64,000 bases of DNA from Aspidapion aeneum (Eukaryota; Arthropoda; Insecta; Coleoptera; Brentidae): the NCBI GenBank assembly GCA_963576565.1, contig OY755038.1:179961452-180025451 (forward strand), read 5' to 3'. Below the pieces are notes generated by a model. It was not told where the DNA came from and searched no databases. It worked only from the letters and a program-made list of their open reading frames with translations. Made by a program: the position numbers and the translations under genes. Shown piece by piece: positions 11,219-22,150 of the stretch; position 1 is the first letter of the stretch, and each line of letters starts with the position of its first letter.

Positions 11219-13668
11219 CTTACACTACTTGGTGTGCAGTCAGGTGTGACGGCCCGCCCCCTTTTTTAATCCTAAGACGCCTGTTTTCCTTAAGGAGTGG
11301 TTTCCATATGTTTGGTATGTCCGTGCTTGGTTGACTGAAAACTTCTTTATTCTGCATTATATACGCAGCTTCAATAAACTTTTGTTTTCGCCAATGCGAC
11401 TCCTTATGCTTCTGACCACTGAATCATGTGATCATTTGACCAAGCATGATCTGCTAAACCGGATTTTTCAATATCCCCTAATTGGGTACTTTTTAGATGT
11501 TCATTTACTCTAACCTGAAGAGGGCGTTTCGTTTCACCTACATATGATTTACCACACTCACACGGGATTTGGTAAATACATTCCTTATTATTTGAGGGAT
11601 TGTCTGGTTTTGTTTTAGTTACAAAACTTCTTATCGTATTTCCCGAAGAAAATACTGTTTTTATATTCTAGTGTTTAGCTATTCGTCTTATGTTTTCTGA
11701 AATCCCTTGAACATATGGAATGTTAATAACACCTAACGGATTATTATTTTGAGAATTTGGTACATTTAGTTTGTTTTTAATTTTAAATATCGTTGAGTTT
11801 ATTAATTTCTCGGAATAACCATTCTGTTGTAAGTCCTTTTTAATGTTGGTAATTTCTGTGGTTAATTCTTCATTATTACTACAAATATTTACGGCTCTTA
11901 AATACAAACTTCTTATAACTCCTTGTTTTGTTGCAACAGAATGATTAGACTTAAAATTTAGGTATTGTCCCGTGTGTGTAGGTTTCCTATATACAGTGGT
12001 TTGAATGTTTCTGTCTAATCGTTTGACAAGAACATCCAAAAAAGGTAAGGCCGAATCTTTTTCAATTTCCATGGTGCACTTGATTGTTGGTCGAATACCG
12101 TTTAAATGGTGTAGAAAATTTTGTAGTTCGTCATCATTTTCCGGCCATATAATAAATGTGTCATCCATGTATCGTAGCCATAGTTTTGGTTTGACTCTTG
12201 CTGTGTTGATCGCATGGCCCTCGAACCACTCCATGTAGATGTTTGCTACCACTGGCGAAAGAGATGAACCCATTGGGAGTCCATCATTTTGCGCGTAAAA
12301 CTTATCTTTCACTTGAAAGTAAGAGTTACGGAGACAGAGCTCCAAAAAATCCATCACCCCCTCCACCGATAGCGTTGTTCTCTCGTGAAGTGTATCATCA
12401 GTTTGTAATTTGTTTTTAATGATACTGAGTGACTCATTTATTGGCACGTTGGTGTAGAGACTTTCTACATCAAAACTTACAAATCTATCGCCGGGATCTA
12501 ATTCGATACCTTTTAAAACCTCCATAAAATGTTCCGAGTTTTTGACAAAAGATTCGGACTTACCCTGTAGTGGTTGAATTATGTCCAACAAAAACCTCGA
12601 CAAAGTGCTGGTCGGTGAGTCCCTGGAGCTGGTAATTGGTCGCAGTGGTATATCCTTCTTATGGATCTTTGGTAATCCATAAAAATGTGGTGCCTTACTG
12701 TGGTGTGGAGTCAGGCGGGATCTAGCAGCGTCCGGGATATTTTCAGCATACTTCTTCAAAGTCCTGTAGATGCGTCCTTCTATGGTGGTGGTTGGGTCTT
12801 TGGGTAGTTGCTTGTAGTCTCCTTTCGCCAGAACTTCTTGGATCTTTTTGTCGTAAGTCTCGACATCCATGATCACCGTTGCGTTTCCTTTGTCGGCCGG
12901 TAGAATCTTGATGGATTTGTCAGCCTGCAGGTTCTTGATTGCCCGTTGTTCTTAACTGGTGATGTTTGTCTTTTGTTGCTTCTTTCTGTCCAACGTTGTT
13001 CTTACTTTATGGCGAAACTCATCAGCTTCGGGTTGAGGTAGACTAACGGTCTCTATTGCTGCAATAATTTCCAGTGTCGGTGTCTGTGCCGGTGCAATGG
13101 CGAACCTAAGTCCCTTGCTAAGTACCAATTCTTCGTTGGTGCTCAGAGTCCTTTTGGAGATGTTCACTATAGTGCTTGGTGTTGTTGAGTCTGTTCTATC
13201 TTGAGTACGTGTCTGTAGTTTCTTGAATTTTTCTCGGTGAGTTGATCGTATCTTCTGTCGTTCTCTGTTGCACGTACTGTCAATTTTACTCAGTATCGGT
13301 TCGTAGTCTTCCTCCCATGTGTGTCGTCTAATTTCGTCAAATCGCTCCTCCATGTCGGCGTTGAAGTTGGCTTTTCTTCATCGATGGTAACTGATTTGGG
13401 ATCGGATTAGTGCTTGGCTTGTCCTCTCTAAGATCTTCTTCGTTCTCACTCCCGGAAAGTTGGCTTTTAGGCGGAAACCAACCGGAATGACACCACTGTC
13501 GCGCGCCTCGCACAAGAATGAAATGTGTTCTTCTTCCTTTATCACTTTAAGTTTGGTCTTTTCGTAGCCTCTGAATAGATTGTTGATTCCGGGTCCGTAC
13601 CGTTCTTCAACTCTTTGTTTGAAACTCGTAGACAATGATTGTGTAGAAATAAAATTTCGGACTTCCAT
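11219..13668 (-). pseudogene. PLE reverse transcriptase / GIY-YIG, minus copy
   Basis: A Penelope-type protein: N-terminal region (13668-12952), reverse transcriptase (12876-11668) with SKAPHFYGLPKIHK, SFDVESLYTNVP, GLPMGSSLSPV and the catalytic YMDD, then a GIY-YIG endonuclease remnant (11640-11230). Breaks: a TGA near 13378 shared with the plus copy, a TAA at about 12952 where the plus copy has CAA, a TAG at about 11668 where the plus copy has TAT, and a ~10-bp deletion in the endonuclease near 11407. The RT itself is uninterrupted for 402 codons. PLE proteins nick DNA and prime reverse transcription at the target. Confidence 0.9.
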
Positions 13669-13687
13669 TGTCTTTATTTATTTTAAA

Positions 13688-13732
13688 ACACGACGTTTCG
13701 GTTAGTAAGTATCTCTAACCGTTATCAAGTGT
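13688..13732 (-). ncRNA. hammerhead-like motif, PLE 3' fragment
   Basis: Identical arrangement to the motif at 11144-11188, in the tandem 3' fragment. Its distance to the next motif in the same direction defines the PLE tandem unit. Confidence 0.45.
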
Positions 13733-13763
13733 GAACTAAACAATCTAGTCTCTAGGCTACTAC

Positions 13764-14110
13764 TTATACTACTTGGTGTGCAGTCAGGTGTGACGGCCCG
13801 CCCCCTTTTTTAATCCTAAGACGCCTGTTTTCCTTAAGGAGTGGTTTCCATATGTTTGGTATGTCCGTGCTTGGTTGACTGAAAACTTCTTTATTCTGCA
13901 TTATATACGCAGCTTCAATAAACTTTCGTTTTCGCCAATGCGACTCCTTATGTAAAACTTTAGCTTCTGACCACTGAATCATGTGATCATTTGACCAAGC
14001 ATGATCTGCTAAACCGGATTTTTCAATATCCCCTAATTGGGTACTTTTTAGATGTTCATTTACTCTAACCTGAAGAGGGCGTTTCGTTTCACCTACATAT
14101 GATTTACCAC
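13764..14110 (-). pseudogene. PLE GIY-YIG 3' fragment
   Basis: The 3' end of another minus-oriented PLE copy: the endonuclease section (SYVGETKRPLQVRVNEHL through FIEAAYIMQNKEVF) and the 3' terminal non-coding part. It abuts the minus copy at about 13640 in tandem and the plus copy at about 14110 in inverted orientation. It shows that at least two units were joined in tandem before or during insertion. Confidence 0.85.
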
Positions 14111-14112
14111 CG

Positions 14113-14828
14113 GTTGGTTTCCGCCTAAAAGCCAACTTTCCGGGAGTGAGAACGAAGAAGATCTTAGAGAGGACAAGCACTAATCCGATCCCAAATCAGT
14201 TACCATCGATGAAGAAAAGCCAACTTCAACGCCGACATAGAGGAGCGATTTGACGAAATTAGACGACACACATGGGAGGAAGACTACGAACCGATACTGA
14301 GTAAAATTGACAGTACGTGCAACAGAGAACGACAGAAGATACGATCAACTCACCGAGAAAAATTCAAGAAACTACAGACACGTACTCAAGATAGAACAGA
14401 CTCAACAACACCAAGCACTATAGTGAACATCTCCAAAAGGACTCTGAGCACCAACGAAGAATTGGTACTTAGCAAGGGACTTAGGTTCGCCATTGCACCG
14501 GCACAGACACCGACACTGGAAATTATTGCAGCAATAGAGACCGTTAGTCTACTCAACCCGAAGCTGATGAGTTTCGCCATAAAGTAAGAACAACGTTGGA
14601 CAGAAAGAAGCAACAAAAGACAAACATCACCAGTCAAGAACAACGGGCAATCAAGAACCTGCAGGCTGACAAATCCATCAAGATTCTACCGGCCGACAAA
14701 GGAAACGCAACGGTGATCATGGATGTCGAGACTTACGACAAAAAGACCCAAGAAGTTCTGGAGAAAGGGACTACAAGCAACTACCCAAAGACCCAACCAC
14801 CACCATAGAAGGACGCATCTACAGGACT
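14113..14828 (+). pseudogene. PLE N-terminal region, plus copy, broken
   Basis: Corresponds to the N-terminal part of the minus copy but begins abruptly at CGGTTGGTTTCCGCC, so it is 5'-truncated at the inversion junction. It carries the same in-frame TGA (about 14206) as the minus copy, an ATG-to-ATA change after it, and a one-base deletion near 14767 that shifts frame just before the RT domain. The shared TGA implies that both copies descend from one already damaged template or have been homogenised. Confidence 0.8.
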
Positions 14829-16379
14829 TTGAAGAAATATGCTGAAAATATCCCGGACGCTGGTAGATCCCGCCTGACTCCACACCACAGTAAGGCACCA
14901 CATTTTTATGGATTACCAAAGATCCATAAGAAGGATATACCACTGCGACCAATTACCAGCTGCAGGGACTCACCGACCAGCACTTTGTCGAGGTTTTTGT
15001 TGGACATAATTCAACCACTACAGGGTAAGTCCGAATCTTTTGTCAAAAACTCGGAACATTTTGTGGAGGTTTTAAAAGGTATCGAATTAGATCCCGGCGA
15101 TAGATTTGTAAGTTTTGACGTAGAAAGTCTCTACACCAACGTGCCAATAAATGAGTCACTCAGTATCATTAAAAACAAATTACAAACTGATGATACACTT
15201 CACGAGAGAACAACGCTATCGGTGGAGGGGGTGATGGATTTTTTGGAGCTCTGTCTCCGTAACTCTTACTTTCAAGTGAAAGATAAGTTTTACGCGCAAA
15301 ATGATGGACTCCCAATGGGTTCATCTCTTTCGCCAGTGGTAGCAAACATCTACATGGAGTGGTTCGAGGGCCATGCGATCAACACAGCAAGAGTCAAACC
15401 AAAAATATGGCTACGATACATGGATGACACATTTATTATATGGCCGGAAAATGATGACGAACTACAAAATTTTCTACACCATTTAAACGGTATTCGACCA
15501 ACAATCAAGTGCACCATGGAAATTGAAAAAGATTCGGCCTTACCTTTTTTGGATGTTCTGGTCAAACGATTAGACAGAAACATTCAAACCACTGTATATA
15601 GGAAACCTACACACACGGGACAGTACCTAAATTTTAAGTCTAATCATTCTGTTGCAACAAAACAAGGAGTTATAAGAAGTTTGTATTTAAGAGCCGTAAA
15701 TATTTGTAGTAATAATGAAGAATTAACCACAGAAATTAACAACATTAAAAAGGACTTACAACAGAATGGTTATTCCGAGAAATTAATAAACTCAACGATA
15801 TTTAAAATTAAAAACAAACTAAATGTACCAAATTCTCAAAATAATAATCCGTTAGGTGTTATTAACATTCCATATGTTCAAGGGATTTCAGAAAACATAA
15901 GACGAATAGCTAAACACTATAATATAGAAACAGTATTTTCTTCGGGAAATACGATAAGAAGTTTTGTAACTAAAACAAAACCAGACAATCCCTCAAATAA
16001 TAAGGAATGTATTTACCAAATCCCGTGTGAGTGTGGTAAATCATATGTAGGTGAAACGAAACGCCCTCTTCAGGTTAGAGTAAATGAACATCTAAAAAGT
16101 ACCCAATTAGGGGATATTGAAAAATCCGGTTTAGCAGATCATGCTTGGTCAAATGATCACATGATTCAGTGGTCAGAAGCTAAAGTTTTACATAAGGAGT
16201 CGCATTGGCGAAAACGAAAGTTTATTGAAGCTGCGTATATAATGCAGAATAAAGAAGTTTTCAGTCAACCAAGCACGGACATACCAAACATATGGAAACC
16301 ACTCCTTAAGGAAAACAGGCGTCTTAGGATTAAAAAAGGGGGCGGGCCGTCACACCTGACTGCACACCAAGTAGTATAA
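14829..16379 (+). CDS. PLE reverse transcriptase with GIY-YIG endonuclease
   Basis: 516 open codons. The RT fingers (SKAPHFYGLPKIHK) are near residue 20, the catalytic Asp motif SFDVESLYTNV near 95, GLPMGSSLSPV near 165 and YMDD near 198, followed by ALPFLDVLV. The GIY-YIG nuclease spans about residues 393-470, with IYQIPCECGKSYVGE as its signature, including the CEC pair typical of Penelope linkers. The ATG used is internal: the true N-terminus lies upstream but is cut off by the frameshift near 14767, so the protein is probably non-functional. The domain order is diagnostic of Penelope-like elements. Confidence 0.9.
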   Translation: MKKYAENIPDAGRSRLTPHHSKAPHFYGLPKIHKKDIPLRPITSCRDSPTSTLSRFLLDIIQPLQGKSESFVKNSEHFVEVLKGIELDPGDRFVSFDVESLYTNVPINESLSIIKNKLQTDDTLHERTTLSVEGVMDFLELCLRNSYFQVKDKFYAQNDGLPMGSSLSPVVANIYMEWFEGHAINTARVKPKIWLRYMDDTFIIWPENDDELQNFLHHLNGIRPTIKCTMEIEKDSALPFLDVLVKRLDRNIQTTVYRKPTHTGQYLNFKSNHSVATKQGVIRSLYLRAVNICSNNEELTTEINNIKKDLQQNGYSEKLINSTIFKIKNKLNVPNSQNNNPLGVINIPYVQGISENIRRIAKHYNIETVFSSGNTIRSFVTKTKPDNPSNNKECIYQIPCECGKSYVGETKRPLQVRVNEHLKSTQLGDIEKSGLADHAWSNDHMIQWSEAKVLHKESHWRKRKFIEAAYIMQNKEVFSQPSTDIPNIWKPLLKENRRLRIKKGGGPSHLTAHQVV

Positions 16380-16410
16380 GTAGTAGCCTAGAGACTAGAT
16401 TGTTTAGTTC

Positions 16411-16455
16411 ACACTTGATAACGGTTAGAGATACTTACTAACCGAAACGTCGTGT
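16411..16455 (+). ncRNA. hammerhead-like motif, PLE plus copy
   Basis: Same motif on the plus strand: stem I ACAC (16411-16414) with GTGT (16452-16455), stem II GGTTAG (16423-16428) with CTAACC (16438-16443), GAAA at 16444-16447, predicted cleavage after C16451. All three copies share the same core deviations. Confidence 0.45.
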
Positions 16456-16543
16456 TTTAAAATAAATAAAGACAATGGAAGTCCGAAATTTTATTTCTAC
16501 ACAATCATTGTCTACGAGTTTCAAACAAAATACGTAACTATAT

Positions 16544-16706
16544 GTCAAAACTTTGTCATGCATTTGATTTATCTGTTGGAGTTTAAAATTTTCTAAATTT
16601 TGAGTTTCATTTTAAGTTTAAAGCTTGTTTTTGAGTCACATTATCAATTAAATCTAACATGGAAAGGTTTCCAATTTTTTTTTTAATTGGGAGAAAGTAG
16701 ATATTT
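16544..16706. other. interior of the split inverted-repeat element
   Basis: Sequence directly right of the PLE target duplication, AT-rich and non-coding. It joins logically to 11087, since removing the PLE restores one copy of the 13-bp target. Confidence 0.5.
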
Positions 16707-17545
16707 ATGAATATTATATTTTGTGTAATAAGAATGCTGGAAGAGCTCGAGATATTTACTTTCAGAGATATCCAGAAACACGACAACCAGGTTTGTCAAG
16801 CTCTGGTTTTACAAAGTGTCGACAATCCTCGCATCTCCGTCCGTGAACTGGAAAATAATGTTAAAGTACCCAAATCAACTGCACAGCGAATTCTTAAAAA
16901 ATTTAAGTATCATCCATATGCAAGACATAATAGTCAAGCACTCCGTGATGGTCACTTAGAAAGAAGAACCTTGTTTCGCAATTGGTTCATACAAAAATCG
17001 CAAGAATACCCTTAATTTCCGCTTAAGGTTCTGTGGTCCGATGAAAGCAGGTTTACAAACTGACAAACTGCGGGGTGTTTAAGAGGCATAACTACGTGTA
17101 CTGGGCCGATGAAAATCCGTTCTTAAATCGTGAGGTGCACCATCAAGTTAGGTGGGGTTTGAATGTATGTCTAGAAGTCATAAACGGACACATACTATTT
17201 AATATTTTTCATAATAATTTGACGGCACCTCCACATAATGCAAGAATCATAACCGACTAGTTAAATTAGCAACATGGAAATAACTGGATCGGAAATTGAG
17301 GTCCAGTTGCCTGGCCTTCACATTCGCCGGACCATATTATTTGGGGATACTTAAATGATAAAGTTTATTCTACTACTCATAATACGATAGAAGAACTTGA
17401 GGTAGCCGTTGTTCAAGCCATAGGAGAAATTCCTGAACAAATGGTTAAAGATGCATGCATGTCTCTGACTCATCGATGCAGAATTTGCATGAATAACAAC
17501 GGTGGAATTTTCAAACATTTGTTTTATTTTAAATTAAATAATAAA
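16707..17545 (+). pseudogene. Tc1/mariner-like (DUF4817-type) transposase relic
   Basis: Degenerate transposase in several frames. The N-terminal helix-turn-helix portion is recognisable (ISVRELENNVKVPKSTAQ), then a catalytic-domain part (NYVYWADENP, VRWGLNVCLEVINGHI) and, after more frameshifts, a GYLNDKVY-like motif followed by an IGEIPEQMV-type helix at 17346-17545. This layout matches insect Tc1/mariner-superfamily transposases with a DUF4817-like DNA-binding region. Stops and frameshifts at about 17014, 17060 and 17260 inactivate it. It lies between the ~400-bp inverted arms, which are probably its termini. Confidence 0.7.
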
Positions 17546-17741
17546 TGCAAACTTTGGTTTCAGAAATAAAAGATAGATTTTAAGAAATTGTACTATTTTT
17601 TATCCAGAGAAAAATTAAAAAATAAGGGATTTAAAGATTTGCATATAAATCAAATAAATGCAAAAGTTTTGAAAGGTAGTTACGAAGGGATGACGACAAT
17701 GAAGAACTGGAATATCTAAATATATCTGGCGATTCTCGGGT

Positions 17742-18434
17742 GTGTGGGTAAGAGGTGGCGTAGTGGCTTTTGTAAAATCAAATTTATTTTCCAAATGCAA
17801 ACCAATTGACTTTGTAAATAATTTCACAAAAGAATTGACAATAGAATGTTGTGGCTTTCAATTTGAATCAAAATGTATTGTTTTAGTATATAGGCCGACT
17901 TCGGGTAGCAGGGAAGAATTTCTAGACTTGTTTCTGGGCCTCTTAAATAAAATTTCATCCAGATTTGGACAGATTATAATATGCGGAGATCTTAACATCG
18001 ATAAAATAGAGAAGGACAAATATTTTAAAATTTTATCAGATACTTTACTTTCATTTCAATTGTTTTCTCTTATAAATGAGCCCACTCGAGTATTTACCGA
18101 TGTTAATGGTAGAACGTCTATATCAAGTTTGGATTATGTAATAACTAATATCCCTAATAACTTTGTTTGCTTAAACTTTGACCCAGGTCTTTCAGACCAT
18201 CACTGTCAGTTGATTTACTTTCTTGGTAACAAATCAGAAAAAAACAACAGCGACGATAACGTACCGGAAGAACGCCGCTTTTTTACTAAACAGAAATTGA
18301 ATGAATTTAATTATTACTTTGACTCTCACTTTAAATCCTTAAATTTTAACCACACCGGTGATGTAGATGTAATGTTTGATTTCTTTTTTGAGGAGTTCAT
18401 GTACTTTTTTAATTTTTTCCTCCAAAACCCGTGA
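17742..18434 (+). pseudogene. LINE endonuclease domain
   Basis: C-terminal two thirds of an exonuclease/endonuclease/phosphatase-fold domain: RGGVVAFVKSNL, IVLVYRPTSGSREEF, IICGDLNID (catalytic Asp/Asn), SLDYVITN and GLSDHHCQLIYF (catalytic Asp-His). It would nick target DNA for target-primed reverse transcription. The N-terminus is missing and the frame ends at 18434. Confidence 0.8.
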
Positions 18435-18489
18435 TTATTAAAACCAAAACAATACCAATGCATGCATTGTAAGGGAACAATACAAAACA

Positions 18490-19755
18490 TTGAAAAAAAA
18501 TATAAATAAACAAATTAGATCAGAGAAAGACCAGCATTTCAGCAATCAAATAAAAAATTTAAATAATAAAACAAAGAAAACTTGTTATATAATTAAGCAA
18601 TTAAGCGTTAAAAGTCAGGGGAGACCTCGTATTAATACTATTGTTCAAGGTAATACCGTCTTAGATAAAGAGGAAGACATTGCTAATGCTTTTGGTGATT
18701 ATCTTTCTAATGTAATTTAAGAAACGTTGCAAAAACACTTGGGTCCACAGTTATCAGAAACTTGCACTTTTGGGACAGAAATTACTGAAACAATGTTCTT
18801 CTTTCCTGTAACTTCGGAGGACGTTTCTCGTGTGGTCGGGGCTCTTCCAAATAAGAAATCTACTGGGCTTGATGGTGTACCGATTCATCTAGTTAAAAAC
18901 TGTAACAGCACTTTTTTTCAGTTATTGGCAGACTTGATGAACACTTCGGTTAGTCAGGGTAAATTTCCAGAAAAATTAAAACTAGCAAACATAACACCGG
19001 TTTTTAAAAAAGGTGACAAACGAGCACTCGAAAATTACCGCCCTATTTCGATAGCAAGCAGTTTTAGTAAGATATTTGAAAAGCTATTGTATGGCCAAGT
19101 ATTATCTTTCTTAGAAAAACATAATGCCCTTAACAAGTATCAACATGGGTTCAGGGCAAATCACTCAACTAAAACTGCTACAATAGATTTAATTCAAAAT
19201 ATATATAGTTATATGGATGTAGGTGAATATGTAATAGCTGTGTTGTTCGATTTAACGCGAGCATTTGACACAATCAGCCCGGATTTCGTTTCTCATAAAA
19301 TGGATCGACTTGGTATAAGGGGTAATGTTAATAAATGGTTAACCTCAATTTTAAAAAGGAAAAAATTTAAAGTAAAAATTCGTAACACTTTTTTAAATAG
19401 TTTTTAATCCGAAATTGGTACAGCTCAGGGTAGTATTCTTGGCCCACTTATTTTTCTTATTTTCATAAACGATCTTCCCGAACATGTTAAAAATGGAATA
19501 ATTCTAATGTATGCTGACGACACCACAATACTGATTTTTGGAAAAACTAAAAATGAAATATCAGAAAAGCTTACATTAATTTTAAGTGAGTTCTCAAATT
19601 GGTGTTCCTCAAATAATCTTATTATTAATTACAATAAAATAGTAAGCCTGAAATTTAAAAAAAAAACACAGCAAGCCTTTAAACATACAGACACATTTTC
19701 AAGGAACCCATATCCAGTTCGCCGATACTGCGAAATCACTAGGAATAATTTTTGA
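18490..19755 (+). pseudogene. LINE reverse transcriptase
   Basis: A lysine-rich linker (18490-18720) and an RT domain in the same frame interrupted by TAA at about 18718 and 19405. Motifs: NKKSTGLDGVP, ITPVFKKGDK, NYRPISIASSFSKIFEKL, HGFRANHSTKTA, AVLFDLTRAFDTI (first catalytic Asp), AQGSILGPLIFLIFIND and MYADDT. A frameshift near 19700 then leads into the typical thumb segment (DFSQHIEQLCSKINKN). Inactive. Confidence 0.85.
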
Positions 19756-20619
19756 TACTCACTTAGATTTTAGCCAACATATCGAGCAACTTTGCTCAAA
19801 AATAAACAAGAACATATATGCTCTCACATGTCTAAAAAACTCTTTGGGAAGATCGACACTATTAACCTCATATTTTTCAAACATTCATTCCATTATCCAG
19901 TCTTCCGATATGGATAGTCTTGATCGCACAGAAACGGGCTTTAAGAATAATTTTTGATTTGAAAGCTTTAGAGTCGTGCCGAGATATTTTCAGCAAAAAC
20001 CATATTCTGACTGTTGTTTCGTTATATGTTTATAAATTATTAATTCATATCCATAAAACTAAAGATATAAATATATAAGAAATAATTTTTCTCATTCCTA
20101 CCACACCAGGTTCGGCAACAAATTCTGTTTACCATTGCTTAAGCATGAGTTTTTTAAGAAAAGCTCGATATACTCTGGAATTTCTCTGTATAATTTGCTC
20201 CCTAACAATTTACAGAAATTATCACTAAACAGGTTTAAAAAATCGTTAAAAAAATACTCTGTGAGACATGTTATAGTCTCAATGAAATAAAATCTCTTTT
20301 AAAACACCTTAATTAAAATTATTTATGTTTGTTACGGATTTGTTTGTAAATTTACATGTTTATCATATTTTGATATTTTGTTTTAACTTTGTAGCTTTTT
20401 GTAAGTATGTATTTTTATTTATTTTATTTTAGTTATTTTATTAGCTTAGTTAGCCGTTGTAATGTTTATCTTGACCAGACCTAGCAATTGCCAGGATTAA
20501 CTATTATTTATTTATTTATTTATTTATATGTAAAATCTAATAACATGTTACATCCAATTATTTGTAGGCCCAAGTAATTAATAAACAATTTGATTTGAAA
20601 CACAACTAATGCAGTTGTT

Positions 20620-21005
20620 TCACAGCCAACAAAGTAAAAAACTATTTTTTTAATAAATTCACATTTTCCGTCATCCAAGGATAGGCTCATTATACACAGT
20701 TAAAAAACTCCTTTTATGCTCTATTTATTGAAGTATAAATTCTATATGGCGGTCATAAGAAATAACAAAGTTGGCTATGGTTTCAAAAAAACTAGAAGGC
20801 CTAGAAAAAATTATTAACGTCATTCTATTGCCCGTAGTTGCTTATACAAACTACCAAATTTCATTAAATTTGTTTGCAAGATCGCGGTGATATTTCAATT
20901 TTTCAAAAAACACAATTTTTAGTTTTTGCTCGATATTTTAAAAACCCCTCTAGCTATTTTTAATTTTGATACGGCTTCTGATTGGGATTAGAATAGCGCA
21001 ACATT
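20620..21005. repeat. right arm of ~400-bp inverted repeat
   Basis: Reverse complement of 10677-11087 with moderate divergence. The outward edge is TTAGAATAGCGCAAC at about 20990-21003. Confidence 0.7.
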
Positions 21006-21082
21006 TTTATTATTGAAAAAAATCGTCTCTCTTACCGTGTCCGAAATCCCCAGGTAGTTGCTCTTATTTGGGACACCCTGTA
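21006..21082 (-). repeat. Tc1/mariner-like right terminus
   Basis: Continues outward from the inverted arm and ends GGGACACCCTGTA next to TA. This sequence, read inward as TACAGGGTGTCCC, is a common terminus of insect Tc1/mariner-like elements. Its partner is the shortened copy at 2431-2470. Confidence 0.5.
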
Positions 21083-21270
21083 TATCTTTTTATATACAAA
21101 ATCAGATATTTATGTTTATATTCTTTAAGGCCAAATTTTTATATAGACATAGTTCCTCAAACATCTTTGAGATACAGAGTGATAAAATTTAAGTTTTTTG
21201 TAGTTTTTTGTTTATAGCTTGTGCAGTTTTTGAGATAATTAGCTCAAGTTTGGCACTTCTGTTAAGTTAT
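21083..21270. other. diverged interspersed repeat fragment
   Basis: Non-coding. Positions about 21170-21250 match, as reverse complement, about 27720-27800 (shared phrase ATCTCAAAAACTGCA), so both are copies of one interspersed repeat. Confidence 0.45.
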
Positions 21271-21272
21271 AG

Positions 21273-21350
21273 GTACGGTACGGTTCGGTTCGGTTCGGTT
21301 CGGTTCGGTTCGGTTCGGTTCGGTTCGGTTCGGTTCGGTTCGGTTCGGTT
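21273..21350. repeat. (CGGTT)n microsatellite
   Basis: About 14 perfect CGGTT units preceded by GGTACGGTA. On the minus strand it reads AACCG and produces a meaningless NRTEP peptide run. Confidence 0.95.
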
Positions 21351-21696
21351 CATCTATTAGACATTGCAAATAATAGTAAAAATTATTTTCATACTTTTTC
21401 AGGGCCCATTTCCCCCGAATTCTTTTTTGTTGTACGCCAATTAAAAAGCCTTGTTTCATTTGCAAACTTTTGTATTTATTTTTTTGCATGTTTAACCGTT
21501 TTAGTTGAAATAGTTGTTGCACAAAGGCAATAATTATTATGCAAAGAAGAAAGATGGAAAACGTGCTGTGTGTGGATCGATAAAAATCAAAACGAATTTT
21601 ATACTTCACACAAAGGTATGTGTGCCTAACTTGCGAGTGTCAGAAGGAGAGGGAAGAGTTGATTTTGGTTGTTTTCCTACTTACACAAGGTTGCAT

Positions 21697-21738
21697 CTCT
21701 AGACGTACGTTTCTGTGTGTTTCACGTCATCAGTAGAG
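21697..21738 (-). ncRNA. type I hammerhead ribozyme core, unit 1
   Basis: Minus-strand order: CTCTA, CTGATGA, C-GTG, loop AAACA, CAC-A, GAAA, CGTACGTC, cleavage, TAGAG. CTCTA and TAGAG are fully complementary (stem I). The core boxes match the hammerhead consensus and GTC is the canonical cleavage triplet. ACGTACGT is a perfect palindrome, fitting dimeric stem III pairing. Stem II is short (GTG/CAC) with a C-A mismatch at its base, the main caveat. Confidence 0.72.
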
Positions 21739-22150
21739 AACAGCAAACCCAGGTAAGCCAATTTTAACCAAAATCAACTCCTATATATGAATTACTCGCG
21801 GCAGTGCAATGCGAGTGAATTTCAAGTTGTTGCGCCATCTAGCGGACTGGCTCGAGCACTCGAAAGTTTAAAACACATTGGCATCGTCTTGTCTGAGACG
21901 CCGAAGCGCCATCTATGACAAGTTTCGTCCATTAAGTGGTATTAAAACCACGTAATCACGTAGCAACTAAAAGGCCGTACTGCCCGAAGCATATGCAAAG
22001 AAGAAAGATGGAAAACGTGCTGTGTGTGGATCGATAAAAATCAAAACGAATTTTATACTTCACACAAAGGTATGTGTGCCTAACATGCGAGTGTCAGAAG
22101 GAGAGGGAAGAGTTGATTTTGATTGTTTTCCTACTTACACAAGGTTGCAT

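Larger units (their letters stand above)
11101..16530. mobile_element. Penelope-like element, inverted dimer with 13-bp TSD
   Basis: The insertion is flanked by a perfect direct repeat TACGTAACTATAT (11088-11100 and 16531-16543). Inside, a nearly full minus-strand copy (11101 to about 13640) is preceded in its own direction by a 3' fragment of a second minus copy (about 13641-14110). That fragment is joined head-to-head to a 5'-truncated plus-strand copy (about 14110-16530). Both outer ends are therefore 3' ends. The right end carries about 32 nt (ACACAATCATTG and onward) absent from the left end. Tandem pLTR-like overlap, inversion and a terminal extension are known features of Penelope elements. 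Confidence 0.92.
17742..20535 (+). mobile_element. LINE relic, Jockey/CR1-like, 5'-truncated
   Basis: A non-LTR retrotransposon with an apurinic-type endonuclease followed by reverse transcriptase, a ~1-kb decayed 3' part, and a terminal (TTTA)n microsatellite at about 20505-20528. It lies inside the interval bounded by the ~400-bp inverted arms. Multiple stops and frameshifts make it inactive. Assignment to the Jockey/CR1 side of the LINE tree rests on domain layout only. Confidence 0.8.

Noticed and set aside
21273..21350. CGGTT repeat as a telomere tract
   Set aside because: Only about 75 bp, isolated among transposons and not TTAGG-like; a simple microsatellite is enough to explain it.
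21262..21609. Minus-strand frame with NRTEP repeats
   Set aside because: It is translation of the (CGGTT)n microsatellite plus flank, not a gene.
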